Below are positions 48,602 through 61,169 of a stretch of 64,000 nt of DNA, piece by piece. Each line of letters begins with the position of its first letter. Positions within the stretch are counted from its first letter, which is position 1. Source of the stretch: Pyrrhosoma nymphula (Eukaryota > Arthropoda > Insecta > Odonata > Coenagrionidae); assembly GCA_963573305.1 (NCBI GenBank), contig OY754331.1:8962868-9026867 (forward strand). Reading direction: 5' to 3'. The notes below the pieces were generated by a model. It worked only from the letters and a program-made list of their open reading frames with translations. It had not been told where the DNA came from and made no database searches. The translations under genes were made by a program, and so were the position numbers.

Positions 48602-50566
48602 ATGCCACGAGCGCCCTGGTTAAATTCAGAAATAAAACAATCAATGGCAAAACGAGACTCAGCCTTCCGTTTTTTTAAGAAAACAATGACTCTCGATGCA
48701 TTTCAAAGATACAAAAACTTGAGAAACAAGACGAAACAGCTTATAAGAAATTCGAAAATTAAATTCTTCCACTCAGTCACTAAATCTAACCACTCCTCGG
48801 GAAAATTGTGGAACAAACTTAAATCACTTGGTATAGGTAAAAGTAAAGACCTCATTCTCCCTCCTGACTTGTGTCTGAACTCCTTAAATGATAAGTTTTC
48901 CCAACCCCCGAACCTTATTCAAACCGAAATCAAAGATAAAACTCTGAAACTGTACGCCTCTAAAGACTCATACATATTAAATAGAGACCAAAAATTCGAA
49001 TTTACCCCTATTACCCAAATACAAGTTGAATCGTGTTTCAAGAGAATCAAGTCTAAAGCACAAGGCTCTGATGGTATACCGCTAGATTTCTTAAAAAAGC
49101 TCTTTCCTGTTATTATCCCATACATCACCAATATTTTCAACTCCTCCCTATCTCAGAATCACTTCCCAAGTCAATGGAAGCGAGCGTTAATCAGACCTAT
49201 TCCAAAAAAGAATAATTCCCAAGGGGAAAAAGAATTCCGTCCAATATCCTTTCTTCCCATCCTGTCCAAAGTTCTCGAAAAACTTGTATATGAGCAGTTA
49301 ACACATTTCTTAAAGTGCAACAATATTCTTGATAAATGCCAGTCTGGTTTCCGACACGGTCACAGCACGTCTACCGCATTAGCTAAAATCACCGATGACT
49401 TGAGACGCTCCATGGATCAAAAAGAAGTTTCAGTACTCGTGTTGCTTGACTTTTCAAAAGCTTTTGATTCCTTAGACAAAGATATCCTTGCAGCAAAAAT
49501 GAGAGGCATGGGTTTTTCTCCTACAGCAGTCCACTGGATAACATCATACTTATCAGGCCGGTATCAGCGAGTAATTACAAATGATTTATGCTCAATGTGG
49601 ATCAAAACAGCAAGAGGTGCGCCTCAAGGCTCTATACTAGGACCTCTGCTATTTTCCCTGTACATTAATGATTGCCCTTCAGTGATTAACCATTCCAAAT
49701 ATCATCTTTATGCTGACGATCTCCAAGTATACCTAAATTCAAATGTTAAAAGCCTATGCAATGGAATATGTAATTTAAATAATGACCTAGAAAACATCAA
49801 CAATTGGAGTAAATCCAATTTTCTAAGCATAAACCCTAGTAAGTCGCAGGCTATTATAATTGGATATCCGAAAATACTCAAGTCAATCGACAGGGATCAA
49901 TTACCGCAACTACGCATTTCTGATTCTCCTATAAAGTACTGCGACGAAGTTATTAATCTAGGACTGGTCATTGATGAAAGTCTGTCTTGGTCATCTCATG
50001 TAACTAAGGTATGTAAAGCAGTGAATAAGTCATTATTTCCTCTAATTCGTTTCAAACACTTTATTCCTCTCTCCTTAAAGAAGCAATTAGTTTCAACCTT
50101 AATATTTCCCCATTTTGACTATGCCGATGTTGCCTTTCAAGACATATCTCAGGCCCTGTCAACTAAACTTCAACGCTCCTTCAACGCCTGCATTAGGTTC
50201 ATATTTAATTTACATATATCAGATCATACTACCAATTATATTAACAATCTCAATTGGTTAAAACCTAGTTCACGACGCCGGCTGCATATCCTTGGTCTTC
50301 TCTATCAAATTTTACAAACAAATACACCAGCGTACCTAAGAGACGAGTTTCAAACACTTAGTAGAGTACACGACTCAAATACGAGGGGAAATGATAAACT
50401 CGTTATTCCTCACCACCGGACAGTCAGATTCAATAAATCATTCATTGTGACCGCATGTCGCGAGTGGAACAACATTGACTTACCGCTACGTAAATCATCA
50501 TCACTCGCATCCTTCAAAAGGGCACTATACGAAAAACTTCTCCGAGAACAACAACGAGACACATAA
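48602..50566 (+). mobile_element. CR1/Jockey-group LINE reverse transcriptase, intact frame
   Basis: 654 codons open. PRAPWLNSEIKQSMAKRD is the usual lead-in before the RT. RT landmarks: SKAQGSDGIPLDFLKK, ALIRPIPKKNN, EFRPISFLPILSKVLEKLV, CQSGFRHGHSTSTAL, LVLLDFSKAFDSLDK (motif A), GAPQGSILGPLLFSLYIND (motif B), HLYADDLQVY with catalytic Y-A-D-D at residues 370-373, and LSINPSKSQ. The C-terminus has PHFDYADVAFQDIS and ACREWNNIDLPLR. The endonuclease and ORF1 are missing, so it is 5'-truncated at about 48600. The 3' UTR runs to AATAAAG (50958) and a (TTA)n tail at 50971-50992. The uninterrupted frame suggests a fairly young insertion. Confidence 0.9.
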
Positions 50567-50992
50567 AACACCATGGGAACAGTAGGAAAGATTCAACACT
50601 AATCTCCTCCTGCCTCATCTTATATTCTTTTTCTTTCCAGGTACTGGGTGATATTTTCTTGTATTTGTATACATCCATGTTTACATTAGCTCTTTCTCAG
50701 TAGGTTTTCGCAGGTTTTTCACGCCCCCCTTCTTGTGTGGGCGTTTTCCTGCAGTGGGTTTTTTTCCAATAAGGACGACAGTCAATATCCTTAGGTTTTT
50801 CCCACGTTTGCTCACATCTTTTTACACTTTGCTAACTTATAATTTTGATTGTTGAATGTAATTCCAAGAGCAACTTGACAATGTATTTAACTGCAATAAT
50901 TTTATGTTTGACGAGGGGTTAGATGGAAGATGGGACTTTCTAGTCCCAATCTCGCCCAATAAAGACGTTTTATTATTATTATTATTATTATC
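50567..50992 (+). mobile_element. 3' UTR and (TTA)n tail of the CR1/Jockey-like LINE
   Basis: Non-coding region after the LINE stop. It ends CCCAATAAAGACG then TTTTATTATTATTATTATTA, the TTA-repeat 3' end common to several Jockey/I-group elements. The LINE fragment ending near 56420 has the same arrangement (GGAATAAAGAATTATTATTA). Confidence 0.78.
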
Positions 50993-51899
50993 TTTCATGA
51001 ATCCAAATGAAATTATAATTTTAATAAGGTAAAAGATTTCTCATTACATACAGAATACAGAACTACCAGCCATTTTATAACAGCGCTGATTGATCGCCTC
51101 TTGTTGGGTGTGCCTCTAGCGCCCCTAGCTGTTGTTTGCAACAGGGTGTTTCGCAGAACTGTTTAGTTTGGAAACTGTTTAGGTTGCGAAACATTTGCAA
51201 TGAAACTGTTGCGTTCTTTTAATGCCACCACAATATTGTACTTATTTCTCTTTTCAGTACTGATAATCGAATTCGATTCCACTATCGGATGCGATCATAC
51301 CCTTTACACTGTATGAATTCAACGACGAGCGACGTAGTGACTACATCTTGCAAGAGCTTCACATGCCATCGAGCGACGTAGTTACTATGTCGCGGCGATT
51401 CCATTTATCATCGGAAAACCAGCGACTCCATTTATATCTCCTTCGGCCTTGTTAAGCATGCTGAGCTCGAGTTTCAGTACTGAAATAAGAATCGTGTAAA
51501 ATACCCTTTTAGGCTTGAAAGAGAACCAAGGAGGTTAGAAAAGAAATGGAGGCGACGTACCACTTGATTCTTGAAGCCAATTCCGCCATTGCAGTCGGCA
51601 CAGTTTAGACCTTCCTCTGGCTTACGTGTCCGGCGGTCGCGTTCGATTTCCGTCAAATCTAAGTTAAAAACCACAGACAAGGCGATGTTTACTGACTGGT
51701 TTGGCAACACCTACTCGGCACAAAAACCTTCCCAAGCACCCCTATTCTTGCTTCACTTTCGCCCATGAGCGTTCACGGTCATGCTTCCTCCAATTCATTT
51801 TAATCTCCTTGAAGAGAACCGATAAATGATCCATGGATACATTCGTTATGCAGTCGGTTGATTTTGCCCGTCCACCTATATTAGTCTGAGGCCTCAACT
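50993..51899. other. no recognisable gene
   Basis: Unassigned sequence. GAGCGACGTAGT occurs at 51326-51337 and again about 45 bp later, but nothing else organised is apparent. Confidence 0.4.
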
Positions 51900-52530
51900 A
51901 TCGCTGAAATCGAATCCCCAAATCCCATTGCACGCCGGCGTGCAAGCGTGGTCTGGAACACCAAGAGGGGGGAGGGGTGAAACGGAGAGGACTTGGGGGG
52001 GAACACAATAGGATAAAGGGGTGGGTGTTATAGAAGTACCCCCCCCCTTTTTCTACACGCCCGGTGGTGTAATCTCAACAATGGAACCGCAGAGAGGGAG
52101 GTAATTGGACGCTCGACGGGTTTCGAATAAAAAAAAACAAATAGTAAACGTTGCAGCGCCGATTTGAATTTAAAGGGGGGAGGAAGAGGGGAAGGGGGTT
52201 GGGATGCGATAGATAACGCAGAGAGGGAGAGGGGAGGGAGGATGGAAAACAGAAATTCGCTAATGCGTTGGGCAACCTCCGCTCTCCTCGTTCGCAGGAC
52301 AAACGACAGTGTGCCCCCCTTGCGTCTCTCTGTCTGTGGCGAGCTGTAATGCGACCCCCCCTCCCCCCCTTCACCCCCTCCCCGCCACGACCGCCTGCTG
52401 TATGTGTTCGGGGGGGTGAAGTGGGCGTCGGTGAAAGGGGTAGTGGCCTGAGGCGATTGGTTGAAATGGCCGCGGTGCTGGCGATGGGTGAGTCATTAAG
52501 GGCGTCCATACGTCAGGTTACTTGATATCC
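51900..52530. other. GC-rich, CpG-containing stretch with purine tracts
   Basis: Clearly less AT-rich than its surroundings, with many CpGs (GCACGCCGGCGTGCAAGCG at about 51931), a C run at 52039 and alternating GGGGAGG / CCCCTCC tracts to 52420. Open frames on both strands are compositional. It might be a promoter-like CpG patch or old GC-rich repeat. No gene starts here that I can recognise. Confidence 0.4.
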
Positions 52531-52571
52531 AACGAACCTGTTTCACTGCTTTTCATTTAATATTTCTTTAA

Positions 52572-52645
52572 ACTGTAGCTTAGCGGGCAGAGCGTTCGGC
52601 TACCAGACCATAGGACCCAGGGTCGATTCAAATGCAACTTCCTTA
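52572..52645 (+). repeat. tRNA-derived SINE head remnant
   Basis: TGTAGCTTAGCGGGCAGAGC contains a consensus A box (TAGCTTAGCGGG) and CCAGGGTCGATTCAAATGC is a degraded B box, at normal tRNA spacing. No cloverleaf beyond that. It lies about 280 bp upstream of a second SINE in the same orientation. Confidence 0.45.
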
Positions 52646-52852
52646 AATGTCCCAATCTGAATCTATGCATTGAAATGTTATTAGTACTGTAGCCTCAATG
52701 ACATTGGTAACTGAGATACTAATTGACAGATTTACGCTATAACAGCCAGTTTAAATTCACTCGTTCAAATCCATTAATAATTTATTTTTAAAAAATGTAC
52801 TTGACTTAATAATCCTAAATAAGTTTCTCACGATACATACATTTCTACGTAT

Positions 52853-53125
52853 AAGGTCGTGGTGGCTTAGTGGGTAGAGTGCTTGGCTGCCGACTGAAGG
52901 GTCCCGGGTTAAAATCCGGGTCCAAATACTCACTGGACACCCCCTCCGAAAATCCTCGCAGTGCGACTAGGAGAACTTCGCGGTAAATCGCCGGTGGCCC
53001 AGGAAACGGAACCGGCCCCCTTACCCTGAATGTGTGTATTTCACACACCATTGGCTTAGTATGAGGTGAACTTTGCTCTCGCCTATCAAAACCAACCTAC
53101 TCAATGAGTGAGTGAAGTTTCTCAC
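52853..53125 (+). mobile_element. tRNA-derived SINE
   Basis: The head GGTCGTGGTGGCTTAGTGGG has a good A box (TGGCTTAGTGGG). GGGTCCCGGGTTAAAATCCG holds the T-arm and B box (GGTTAAAATCC) at tRNA spacing. About 190 bases of body follow (ACCCCCTCCGAAAATCCTCG, CGGTAAATCGCCGGTGGCCC, GAACCGGCCCCCTTACCCTG), ending in an A run after 53125. Head, body and A-tail are the tRNA-SINE design. AAGTTTCTCAC occurs on both sides (52821 and 53115) but not at the element edges, so I do not claim a target duplication. Confidence 0.65.
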
Positions 53126-53339
53126 AAAAAAAACATTTCATTAAATAACGTGTAAAATAAATAATTCGTGCCATGGATATTGTAGTACATGGTTCCTTTT
53201 GACAGAGAAATAGCTTCGCTTTCGACTTTTAGATTATGGATGGTCTACGAGCATATAGAAGAATGAAAGTAGTGGTAAGGCATTTCGAAAAACTTATGCA
53301 TTAACGAAGAATAGCAAATTTCCCTGATCACTCAGGGCC

Positions 53340-54175
53340 AATATTAAATAAATAAATATGTATTAGCACTAGGTGCAATACCCCTAAGAGCACCAATATT
53401 ACAATTACAATTGTGGTGAGCTTAAACAACCAACATAGTATCAAACATAAACAATGAGTACAAACATATTTGAAAACATAAATACAAAGGTTATACAAAA
53501 ATTACTATGCATATTCATTTCACAAAATAACGAAAAAAAAACTTTCGATAAAAGACATTTTAATGAATATTGCAGAAGAACAAAGTAGGAATCGGATGGT
53601 GACATATAGATATAACAATGCGAATTAGAGATTTATGTCTATATGTGAAAGGTAAGAAAAAAGTTTCGTTTTGAATGACTGCCTGTTTTTACTATTCTTT
53701 ATGTCTATGGGGAGAAAATTCCATAATTTGTGGATTTGACTAGGAAAGAATTGTGGTATTTTGTGGTTCTATGGGCAGGGCAATATAAATCAGATGCTTC
53801 GCTCCTTGTATTCATATTACGGGACTGAGGTTGGTGTATAAACATATCCATCAAATATTTAGGTTCTGTGACGGAAAATAAGGAGAACAGGAAGACGCTT
53901 AGCAAGTAATTACGTCCGCCCTTGACAGTTAACCAAGATAGTTTTTCCCTATACGAAGAAACATGTTCATCATATCGAAGGTTATAAATGAATCTGATGC
54001 ATGAATTTTGAATCCTCTGTAGCTTGTCATTAAGCTCTTCTGATAGGTGACCAAAAACTAGAGAACAGTAATCTAAATGGGAAAATACTAGAGTTGTAAC
54101 AAGCAGCTTCCTAGTATGAGTCGGTGAGACGTATTTATGGGTTTTGAGTTGGTAAATAATGCGAGAATTAATGCG
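53340..54175 (-). pseudogene. Jockey/CR1-like LINE C-terminal fragment
   Basis: A long minus-strand frame reads LVTTLVFSHLDYCSLVFGHL, SEELNDKLQRIQNSCIRFIY and SSYREKLSWLTVKGGRNYLL. It is colinear with the C-terminus of the RT at 48602-50566 (LIFPHFDYADVAF, KLQRSFNACIRFIFNL). It continues PQSRNMNTRSEASDLYCPAH and STNYGIFSP, then a stop at 53705-53707. In the next frame IDIKNSKNRQSFKTKLFSYL continues, so a one-base slip occurred in a C run. 5' truncated at about 54175. The 3' end has an ATTT-repeat tail near 53341-53365. Confidence 0.75.
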
Positions 54176-54780
54176 GGACTGTGGCGATATCTATCCTATG
54201 GCGGTATCTATCCTAAACACTGCTGAAATTGTTTGGAACATCGTGGTGAAGGAATGGAAGGAATTATTAAGCTAGACAAGTAAGGAAGCACTGGAAATCC
54301 ACAATAAGGACGTTCGATGCTTCGTTACAAATTGGCCCCTGCTTGAATTTTTAATTATTGCCTTTGCGGCTATAAAATTTGCTCAAAAAGTTTGAACAAA
54401 TTGAAAAATATTTAAATTTTGGTAAATATTTTAAAAACTTTCACTGTGATTGCGTTTCTTTCCTTTGATAATAATTATGTAATACCTTCACCAGTTCTGA
54501 CATAGAAATGAAAAAAAATATTTATTGATCGAGTTTTGAAAATAAAAAAGTGGATTCATATTTTTTTACTTGCGTGAGATAAACTACTGAAATCGCAAAG
54601 AATGACTGAAGTTAAGTAGTCAGTCACACAAAGCCTGCTATTTACAACACGTGAAGTTCATTATTAATATTTGGAAACTTAAACTATGTCCTTGAATATT
54701 TTGGAACGAAATACCGTCACTCAAAAACATTCATTTCCATTTTAAGGAATGAACTCACTGAGGGAGAAATGTCAATGTCG

Positions 54781-54860
54781 AGTTGCCTCTGAACTTTTTC
54801 TCCGGCTATTCTGGCAAAAGAGTTGCCTCTGAACTTTTTCCCTAGCTATTCTGGCAAAAG
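54781..54860 (+). repeat. 40-bp tandem duplication
   Basis: AGTTGCCTCTGAACTTTTTC followed by a 20-base partner ending CTATTCTGGCAAAAG is present twice back to back (54781-54820, 54821-54860) with two or three differences. Confidence 0.9.
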
Positions 54861-55434
54861 AAAAGCTCTCTCTGTGACCACTGCAGTGATAGACTCATGA
54901 CAAATTCAGTTGTACTGACCAGTGGGTAGTTAAGGTTACGCTATCTCCACCTTTTCATTGACCAATATTGAATACAAATGACGCAATTTGTAGTTTATAA
55001 ATTTTAAGGTATTAATCAAGAAAAAAAAAAAACTGAAGTTATTAAAGTAATGGATGAATTTTGGACTAAAAATTACAAAAGCTTCGAATTATCCGCAATA
55101 TAACGAGAAATATCCGACTTTTGAATAATTCGGTGAGCTCGCACTCCTCATAGGCGAAACCTTAACTTCAATAAGTTAGAGAGAGTGCTTCATTATACAT
55201 AAGTAGATATGGAAGGTAAAGAAAGCAGCAGTCGTCGAAGACGGATCAGCACCGCGCTGTCCTAACGTAAATAATATCACGTGCCCCACGGGCAAGAGGT
55301 GCTCAACAGAAAAAGTCATTGAAGTGCCAATATTCAATTCAAATTGTAAAACTTAAGAACCGTGATACCTTGCTCAGCTGAAATCTCATGACCCCGGCGA
55401 GGATATCAATTTGCGAGGACAATATTGAATATTC

Positions 55435-56303
55435 ATGAATGATCTATCCTTTCCAATGGCTAACTGCAAACCACTTCTTTATGCAGATGACACTTCCTGT
55501 TTAATATCTACTGACCATTTATCAACCCTAATCAAATCAGCTCGTTCCTCAGTTGAATACATGAGTACTTGGTGTGCCAATAATAATTTACAATTAAATA
55601 GTGCTAAAACCACATATCTGCTTTTTCACACTAAAAAGGCTCAGTCAACTCTGAGCCCTTTACTTACCTTAAATGGACCTGGCATAAAACTCCTTGAAAT
55701 AACTAACTTCTTGGGTTTCACCATAAGCGACAATTTGTCTTGGCAAGAACATATTAATACTGTTGCCAACAAAGTGACAACTGGCCTCTTCATGATAAGA
55801 AGGCTGACTTTGGTCATATCTCCGGAATGCCTCAAGTTTTTATATTTTGCTAAAATTCATTCTTTCCTCACATATGGCATTATCATTTGGGGCAAATCAT
55901 CCCAATGTAAGAGAATTTTCTCTCTACAGAAACAAGCTGTGAAAGCAATTACTGGTGTTTCTATTAGAGAACATGGCAAACCCTTTTTTATATCAATGAA
56001 AATTCTAACTCTACCCTGCGTCTACATCCATCAATGCTCCTACTTTGTTAAAGAAAATCCCACAATCTTCCCACATAACAACTCATTCTATGCCCATGAC
56101 ACTCGGGTTAATGGTGATGTGTACCTCAAAAGGTTCAACTCCAGCCTTACCAAAAATGGCCCACATTTCATGTGTGCTCGTATATATAACCATCTCCCTC
56201 CAAATTGAAAGGTCTTTCCACAGTTGGGAAATTCAAATATGAGTTGAAGAATTTTCTCCTTGAGAATGCTTTTTATAGTATCTCAAAATATTTAAATAGC
56301 TAA
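55435..56303 (+). pseudogene. Jockey-like LINE ORF2 C-terminal half, one frameshift
   Basis: Starts inside the RT at FMNDLSFPMANCKPLL, then LLYADDTSCLIST with Y-A-D-D at residues 16-19, NNNLQLNSAKTTYLLF, FLGFTISDNLSWQEHI and FLTYGIIIWGKSS. A TGA at 56206-56208 ends the frame, but one base over the sequence continues LKGLSTVGKFKYELKNFLLE to a stop at 56301-56303. So a single one-base frameshift separates it from a full C-terminus. 5' truncated at about 55428. The element ends GGAATAAAG plus an ATT run at about 56420. Different subfamily from 48602-50566. Confidence 0.8.
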
Positions 56304-56422
56304 TTGTGTGCTGTAACTGTTTATAATTATGTTGTGTTTTTGCCTATGTATGGTATGTAATTGACGACTTTCCCATGTCTGTATTGCCAAATGGAATAAA
56401 GAATTATTATTATTATTATATT
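56304..56422 (+). mobile_element. 3' UTR and (ATT)n tail of the 55.4-kb LINE fragment
   Basis: Short non-coding tail ending TGCCAAATGGAATAAAG then AATTATTATTATTATTATA. It fixes the 3' end of the LINE copy. Confidence 0.75.
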
Positions 56423-58055
56423 TAAACAGGTTTAAATTTATTTACTCAAATAAAGTATTCCTTACGTCAGTCAAAAAGTAAAAGACTTGAATACTACTCT
56501 AACAACTGATTTTGAAAATTTAGTGAACGAATAACTGATGTAGCGTAGGCTTTAGCTCGCTGCTGTAGCCTTGGCACCGCAGTCTCTGTCGTGAAACTTG
56601 CAATGAATCCTGCAGCAACACAAAGAGGGTTGTCAATTATCCACCATATTTGCTACAAGGGTTAGTAAAACTCAAAGTCGGACTCATGAGAATGTAAGAG
56701 CTTAGTCATTAGTTGATGCTGTAGTTTTCATCGATGAATATTTTTAAAATATACTGTGTGGTTGTTAATAGTAGTGATTTGTATCATTAGTATTTTTCCT
56801 TACCAATAAAATATTTGGCAGAGGGATGGTGAACTAAACACACTGACGGATATAATCAGAGAAATGGTTGCAAGAAAAACCAGGTCGTGAAATTTTCAAG
56901 GAAATAAACCAATCCCCAAGTTGAATAAAAAAAGCCATTATTATAATCACTTGTGCCTTGCTGCTGTAAGAAATAAATAAAATGAATACACTTTAAAATG
57001 TATCAGTGATCTTTCTGGGTACGAATAAAAAAGATTCAAATTTCTCCACGATTTTCTGAAAATTTGGAAATTCCCTACTCGTAAACTTCATTTAAATAAG
57101 TCTCGAAAAATCACTTTTGGCATAGAATGCTGCAGCTAAGATTCGTCAATAGTTTGGATTTCATGAAGACAGAGCAAGGTGAAGAATGAATTTTGGCAAT
57201 ACCTTGAATAACCAATGGGTGACGACAGAGCTCTTGTATCCGAATTTGATCCATCATCATCTTCTGCCGTCACTGCTACATCTTCAAATGATTGATCAAA
57301 TAATTTCACTTCAAAGCAAAAATCGTCAAACATTTCATGCTATAAAACACGACTACTTGTTCTCCTACTGTTCTCATAATTACAGGAAATGAATCTTCTA
57401 AGGATTTCATTAGCTACAGAATACACGTAACGGAACTTAATCGGCAATTAAGGAACATTAGTTTTGTTGAATATAGTGTCTATCATATGAAATAGAAAAC
57501 GGTAACAATTAATATGATTTCAAAATGTAAAAATAAGAGCGGAGTTTAATAGTCTTGAGTAAATTATATTTAGTTCTGCTTTAACTTTTACGAAAACAGT
57601 GTGGTTTTCGCGTTTCTTTTTAAGATCGAGAATTGATCTGTCGGTAGGGATAAATGTCTAGCATAATATTGCCCTTGAACACGGTTGAGTCACCCTCACT
57701 GCAATCTGAAACAACCCTCTTGAGTAACCTGTCCCCACCATGGCCTCTTCAGGTTAAGAAACGCTTTCAATAAAAAATATCACACGAACCCTTTACATAC
57801 TTCATGAATGCTTTTAACCACGATATTGCTGTGTTGGATGACTATTTGGAGTTTTTTATTTATTTGGGATTAGCAGATTTGAGTAAGAAGCGAACCCAAA
57901 GAGAAATATGATAATCTTAGAAAGAGTGCGAAGCGGTGGACCTCCTTCCAACTGAATGTCACCCTAAGACTTATTGGTATGATAACAGTATCGAAACATA
58001 TCTCGTTTCTCCTCTCACCCCACGCCACTGTCAGCTTCCTATATGGCCATGTTGC
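56423..58055. other. no recognisable gene
   Basis: AT-rich with short frames only. No supported feature. Confidence 0.4.
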
Positions 58056-59444
58056 GGGCGCGTTCCGAAATTCACTGCCAGTAGGTACTAGCTTTGCTGC
58101 CAAACCGTTCCGTAACCAACTGGCAGTACTGCACAGTGACCAATGACGTCAGCCAATTGATGACGTTTCTCACTGTGAACTCTACTGCCGCTACTGCAGC
58201 CCAAGAGCAGCAGTAGCGGCAGTAAAGCAGACAGCCATCGAACAAATGGCGGTAAAATAAAATCTACAACGTTAATAAATAATATCAGAAGAGTTTAAAG
58301 AAACTGCTTCGAACATTTTAATGTATATATCGGCGAGAGAGAAAAGTCTCGATGTACTTATATAGCTAACAACATCAAATTAGCGTATAATAGTTTATAA
58401 AACGCATTTATTTGTCAAGTATGAAAACCAGCTATAATTAATCGTACCGGTAAATATTTCAATAGGATAAAAGCGTAAATAGAATGAATGATGAGGGAGA
58501 GACCAACATCACAAGTGATACAAGTAGAGAAGTAATTATATTTGCGAATGAAAGCGACTCGTGAAATTAGGTACCAAAAATTAATTTAGTGTCATGAATA
58601 ATGTGGTACATACGTAATTATACAGCCTCTTACTTGAGTGGTAACTTAGCATAACACCGGCATGTATAATAATTGTCGGGAAACGTAATTTTTTGCATAA
58701 ATTTAATTGTTAATGAAAATATTCGGCGATGCAACCCTCAACAACCCGTATAGTTACCTAATTTTCGATATCACTCTAGGAAACGCTTCGTACGACTGGC
58801 CATGAAAAAAATCCAGGGCTTGAAAAATATACTATTGGACTTTTCGTGAAGGCTTCCGCGGAGTTTTGTTGATGAAGAGAATGGTTTTTCGGATTTAGAT
58901 CTGCGTTTGTCCATTTTTGGTGGATAATATTTCGCCAGCGTTCCAGCCAGCTAGAACGGACCTGAGGAGAAGCTAGCTGGAACGCTGGCGAAATATTGTC
59001 CACCAAAAATGTATAAACGCGGATAGAAACCCGAAAAACCATTCTCTTTATTCTAGGACTTGCTTATAATCCCAAGAGTAAAAATGATTATTATAAATTC
59101 AATAGTGTTAATTATAACGAAGATTTGTTGAATAACACAGGGTTTTTTCTCCATGCTCGGGTAGCTGACGCGAATTCATTTTATTCTGTCTGATCAGAAT
59201 GTAGCATTAAGTAGCAAGGCAATGAAAATTAGAATGCTCTTTATCAATATCATAAGGATTAGCATTAAGAATTAACGCATTGAAAGATCGCTTATAATAA
59301 ATAACCACGCAATTCGGCCATATTGAATTTCAAGCCACTGCCGACCGTTCCGAAATTCATGCTACTGCAGCAGCCGCAGTACAGCTTCGCGTTCCGTTTC
59401 ACGGCAGCACAGGCAGTACTGGCAGTAAATTACGGAACGCGCCC
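58056..59444. mobile_element. 1.39-kb TIR element with GGGCGCGTTCCG ends
   Basis: GGGCGCGTTCCGAAATTCAC at the left and the complement of GTAAATTACGGAACGCGCCC at the right form terminal repeats, followed inward on both sides by ACTGCCAGTA-type words (CTGGCAGTACTGC, GCAGTAGCGGCAGTA). A hairpin ACTGCCGCTACTGC...GCAGTAGCGGCAGT lies at about 58190-58230. The interior is AT-rich and non-coding and contains the inverted repeat at 58876-59046. No convincing target duplication, so superfamily unassigned. Confidence 0.62.
58876..59046. repeat. 171-bp inverted repeat inside the 58-kb TIR element
   Basis: AGAGAATGGTTTTTCGG at the left and CCGAAAAACCATTCTCT at the right, with CGCCAGCGTTCCAGC / GCTGGAACGCTGGCG near the middle. 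The arms are about 75 bp with roughly 90% pairing around a loop of about 18 bases. Confidence 0.8.
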
Positions 59445-61169
59445 TATATTGTATTAGTAGGGGGGATTTCGAGATCATCTTGCGTGAGATTTAGTTTATT
59501 CCTGAAATCGTATTTATAACACTTTCTGGACAAGACAAATCTTTGTTTTTAAGACAAATCTTAGATTGTGGCGGTGATTACAGCGCGGAGTGTTATAGAT
59601 TTTACGTCGTGAGGAAGAATTATGTACATAACATTGTAACAACTATCGTTATCTAAGAATATCGCATTGATACATACGCTCCAGCCTTGGAAACGTTGAT
59701 GCCGGACATATTTAAATAATTCCCGTTTATTTTTTAAAAGCTTTCCGAAGAACAAAGTCTACCTGCGTCATTATTTGATTTTTGCAATCCTGGACGCCAA
59801 TTCATTTAATATCGACAGGCTACAAGGATGTGTTCCATCCCTTGGCATCTCTTACAAAAACAGTTAATATCTTTTATAATATCAATACTTTTTTCTTGAA
59901 CTGTATGGACACACGTAAGGTAAATGCAGATAAAATATGGAAATATATGCAAATATATATCCCCAACTAAAAAAATTGTGAAATACGCAATGATATAGCA
60001 TACTGAAGAATTCATGACCAATTTAATTTAAATATATATCGGTGAGAAATAGATTTCAATGGAGCAAAATTAGGAAAATAATTTTTTTTTTATTCTTACG
60101 TCCGTGATGTTATGCGGACATAATAAAGCCAAGGTGAAAGCTATAAGTAATTTTATAGAAACGCATATCAAGATATGCATAATCGTTCACGAGTTAGGTT
60201 TTGTCATATAAGATGATATTTTACCTGTTAGCAGTGACTCTAAGAAGAAATTATGCATTTTATCTAACCTTGATTCCTCAAAATATGTACTTCCATGCTC
60301 ATCGTGGTAACTCCGACAACACAATACCAAGATCGAAAGATTTATACTAATTGGTACATTGATGAAACACAAACGTTTAATGGGAAACGATTATGTTTAA
60401 ATGGTAGAATATGGAGGTGATATATACAGCAGGACGTTCTCCCCTTAGATGATGATATATCCTTTCAGTGAAGTGCAACACGACTCGACACACCGGCTTA
60501 TGATTAAGGTTTAAATATTTTGGGACGGCGAGTGCTTCAGAGTGAGTTAGTTGGTTCAATGAGACTCGTCGGAATAAAAAGAAATGATATTTCCCACCGA
60601 TGTAAGATTTTAAATTACGTAATTCATTGCCACCATTTGCTAGGAGTTTTAAAACCTATATATTAATACATTTGGCTTTCCCAGAACCTGGAATTGAGGT
60701 ATGTTGATCTTCTACTACCTATTACTCCGACTCAATACAATCCCCGACTCTGGAAATCATATAAATATTATTAAGCCGGATGGACGCTTATATAAACAAA
60801 CTCACTTTCCCAAAAAAGTTCCTGATTTTTCCATTCGGATATCTCGAATAATATTTAACACCGAGGGTTGGGTGATTTAATTTTCGACCTTAATTATCTT
60901 ACATAAATATTTTCAATTAACTTTAACACCTGGAATTTCAGGACCTTAAACCTAACTTTCTTCTTAAGCTGCAGCAAAGCTTATGACGCATAATACTAAA
61001 CTAATAATAAATTTACAGCATTGACTTTAGTACGTACTACGGCTTCCGTTGATGATACGTCGGTCACAATCAATAGTTACCATATTTTTCTGCGCACCAT
61101 ATTTTGAGAATCCAAAATAGAATTATTTCTGCATCACAGGCTTGGCCTGGCCACTTTTAGAGAGATGCA
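59445..61169. other. no recognisable gene
   Basis: AT-rich. The only open frames are short and unrecognised. Confidence 0.4.

Noticed and set aside
52075..52525. Frames of 144 and 85 codons on opposite strands
   Set aside because: Low-complexity Pro/Arg/Gly products of a GC-rich purine/pyrimidine tract with no recognisable domain.
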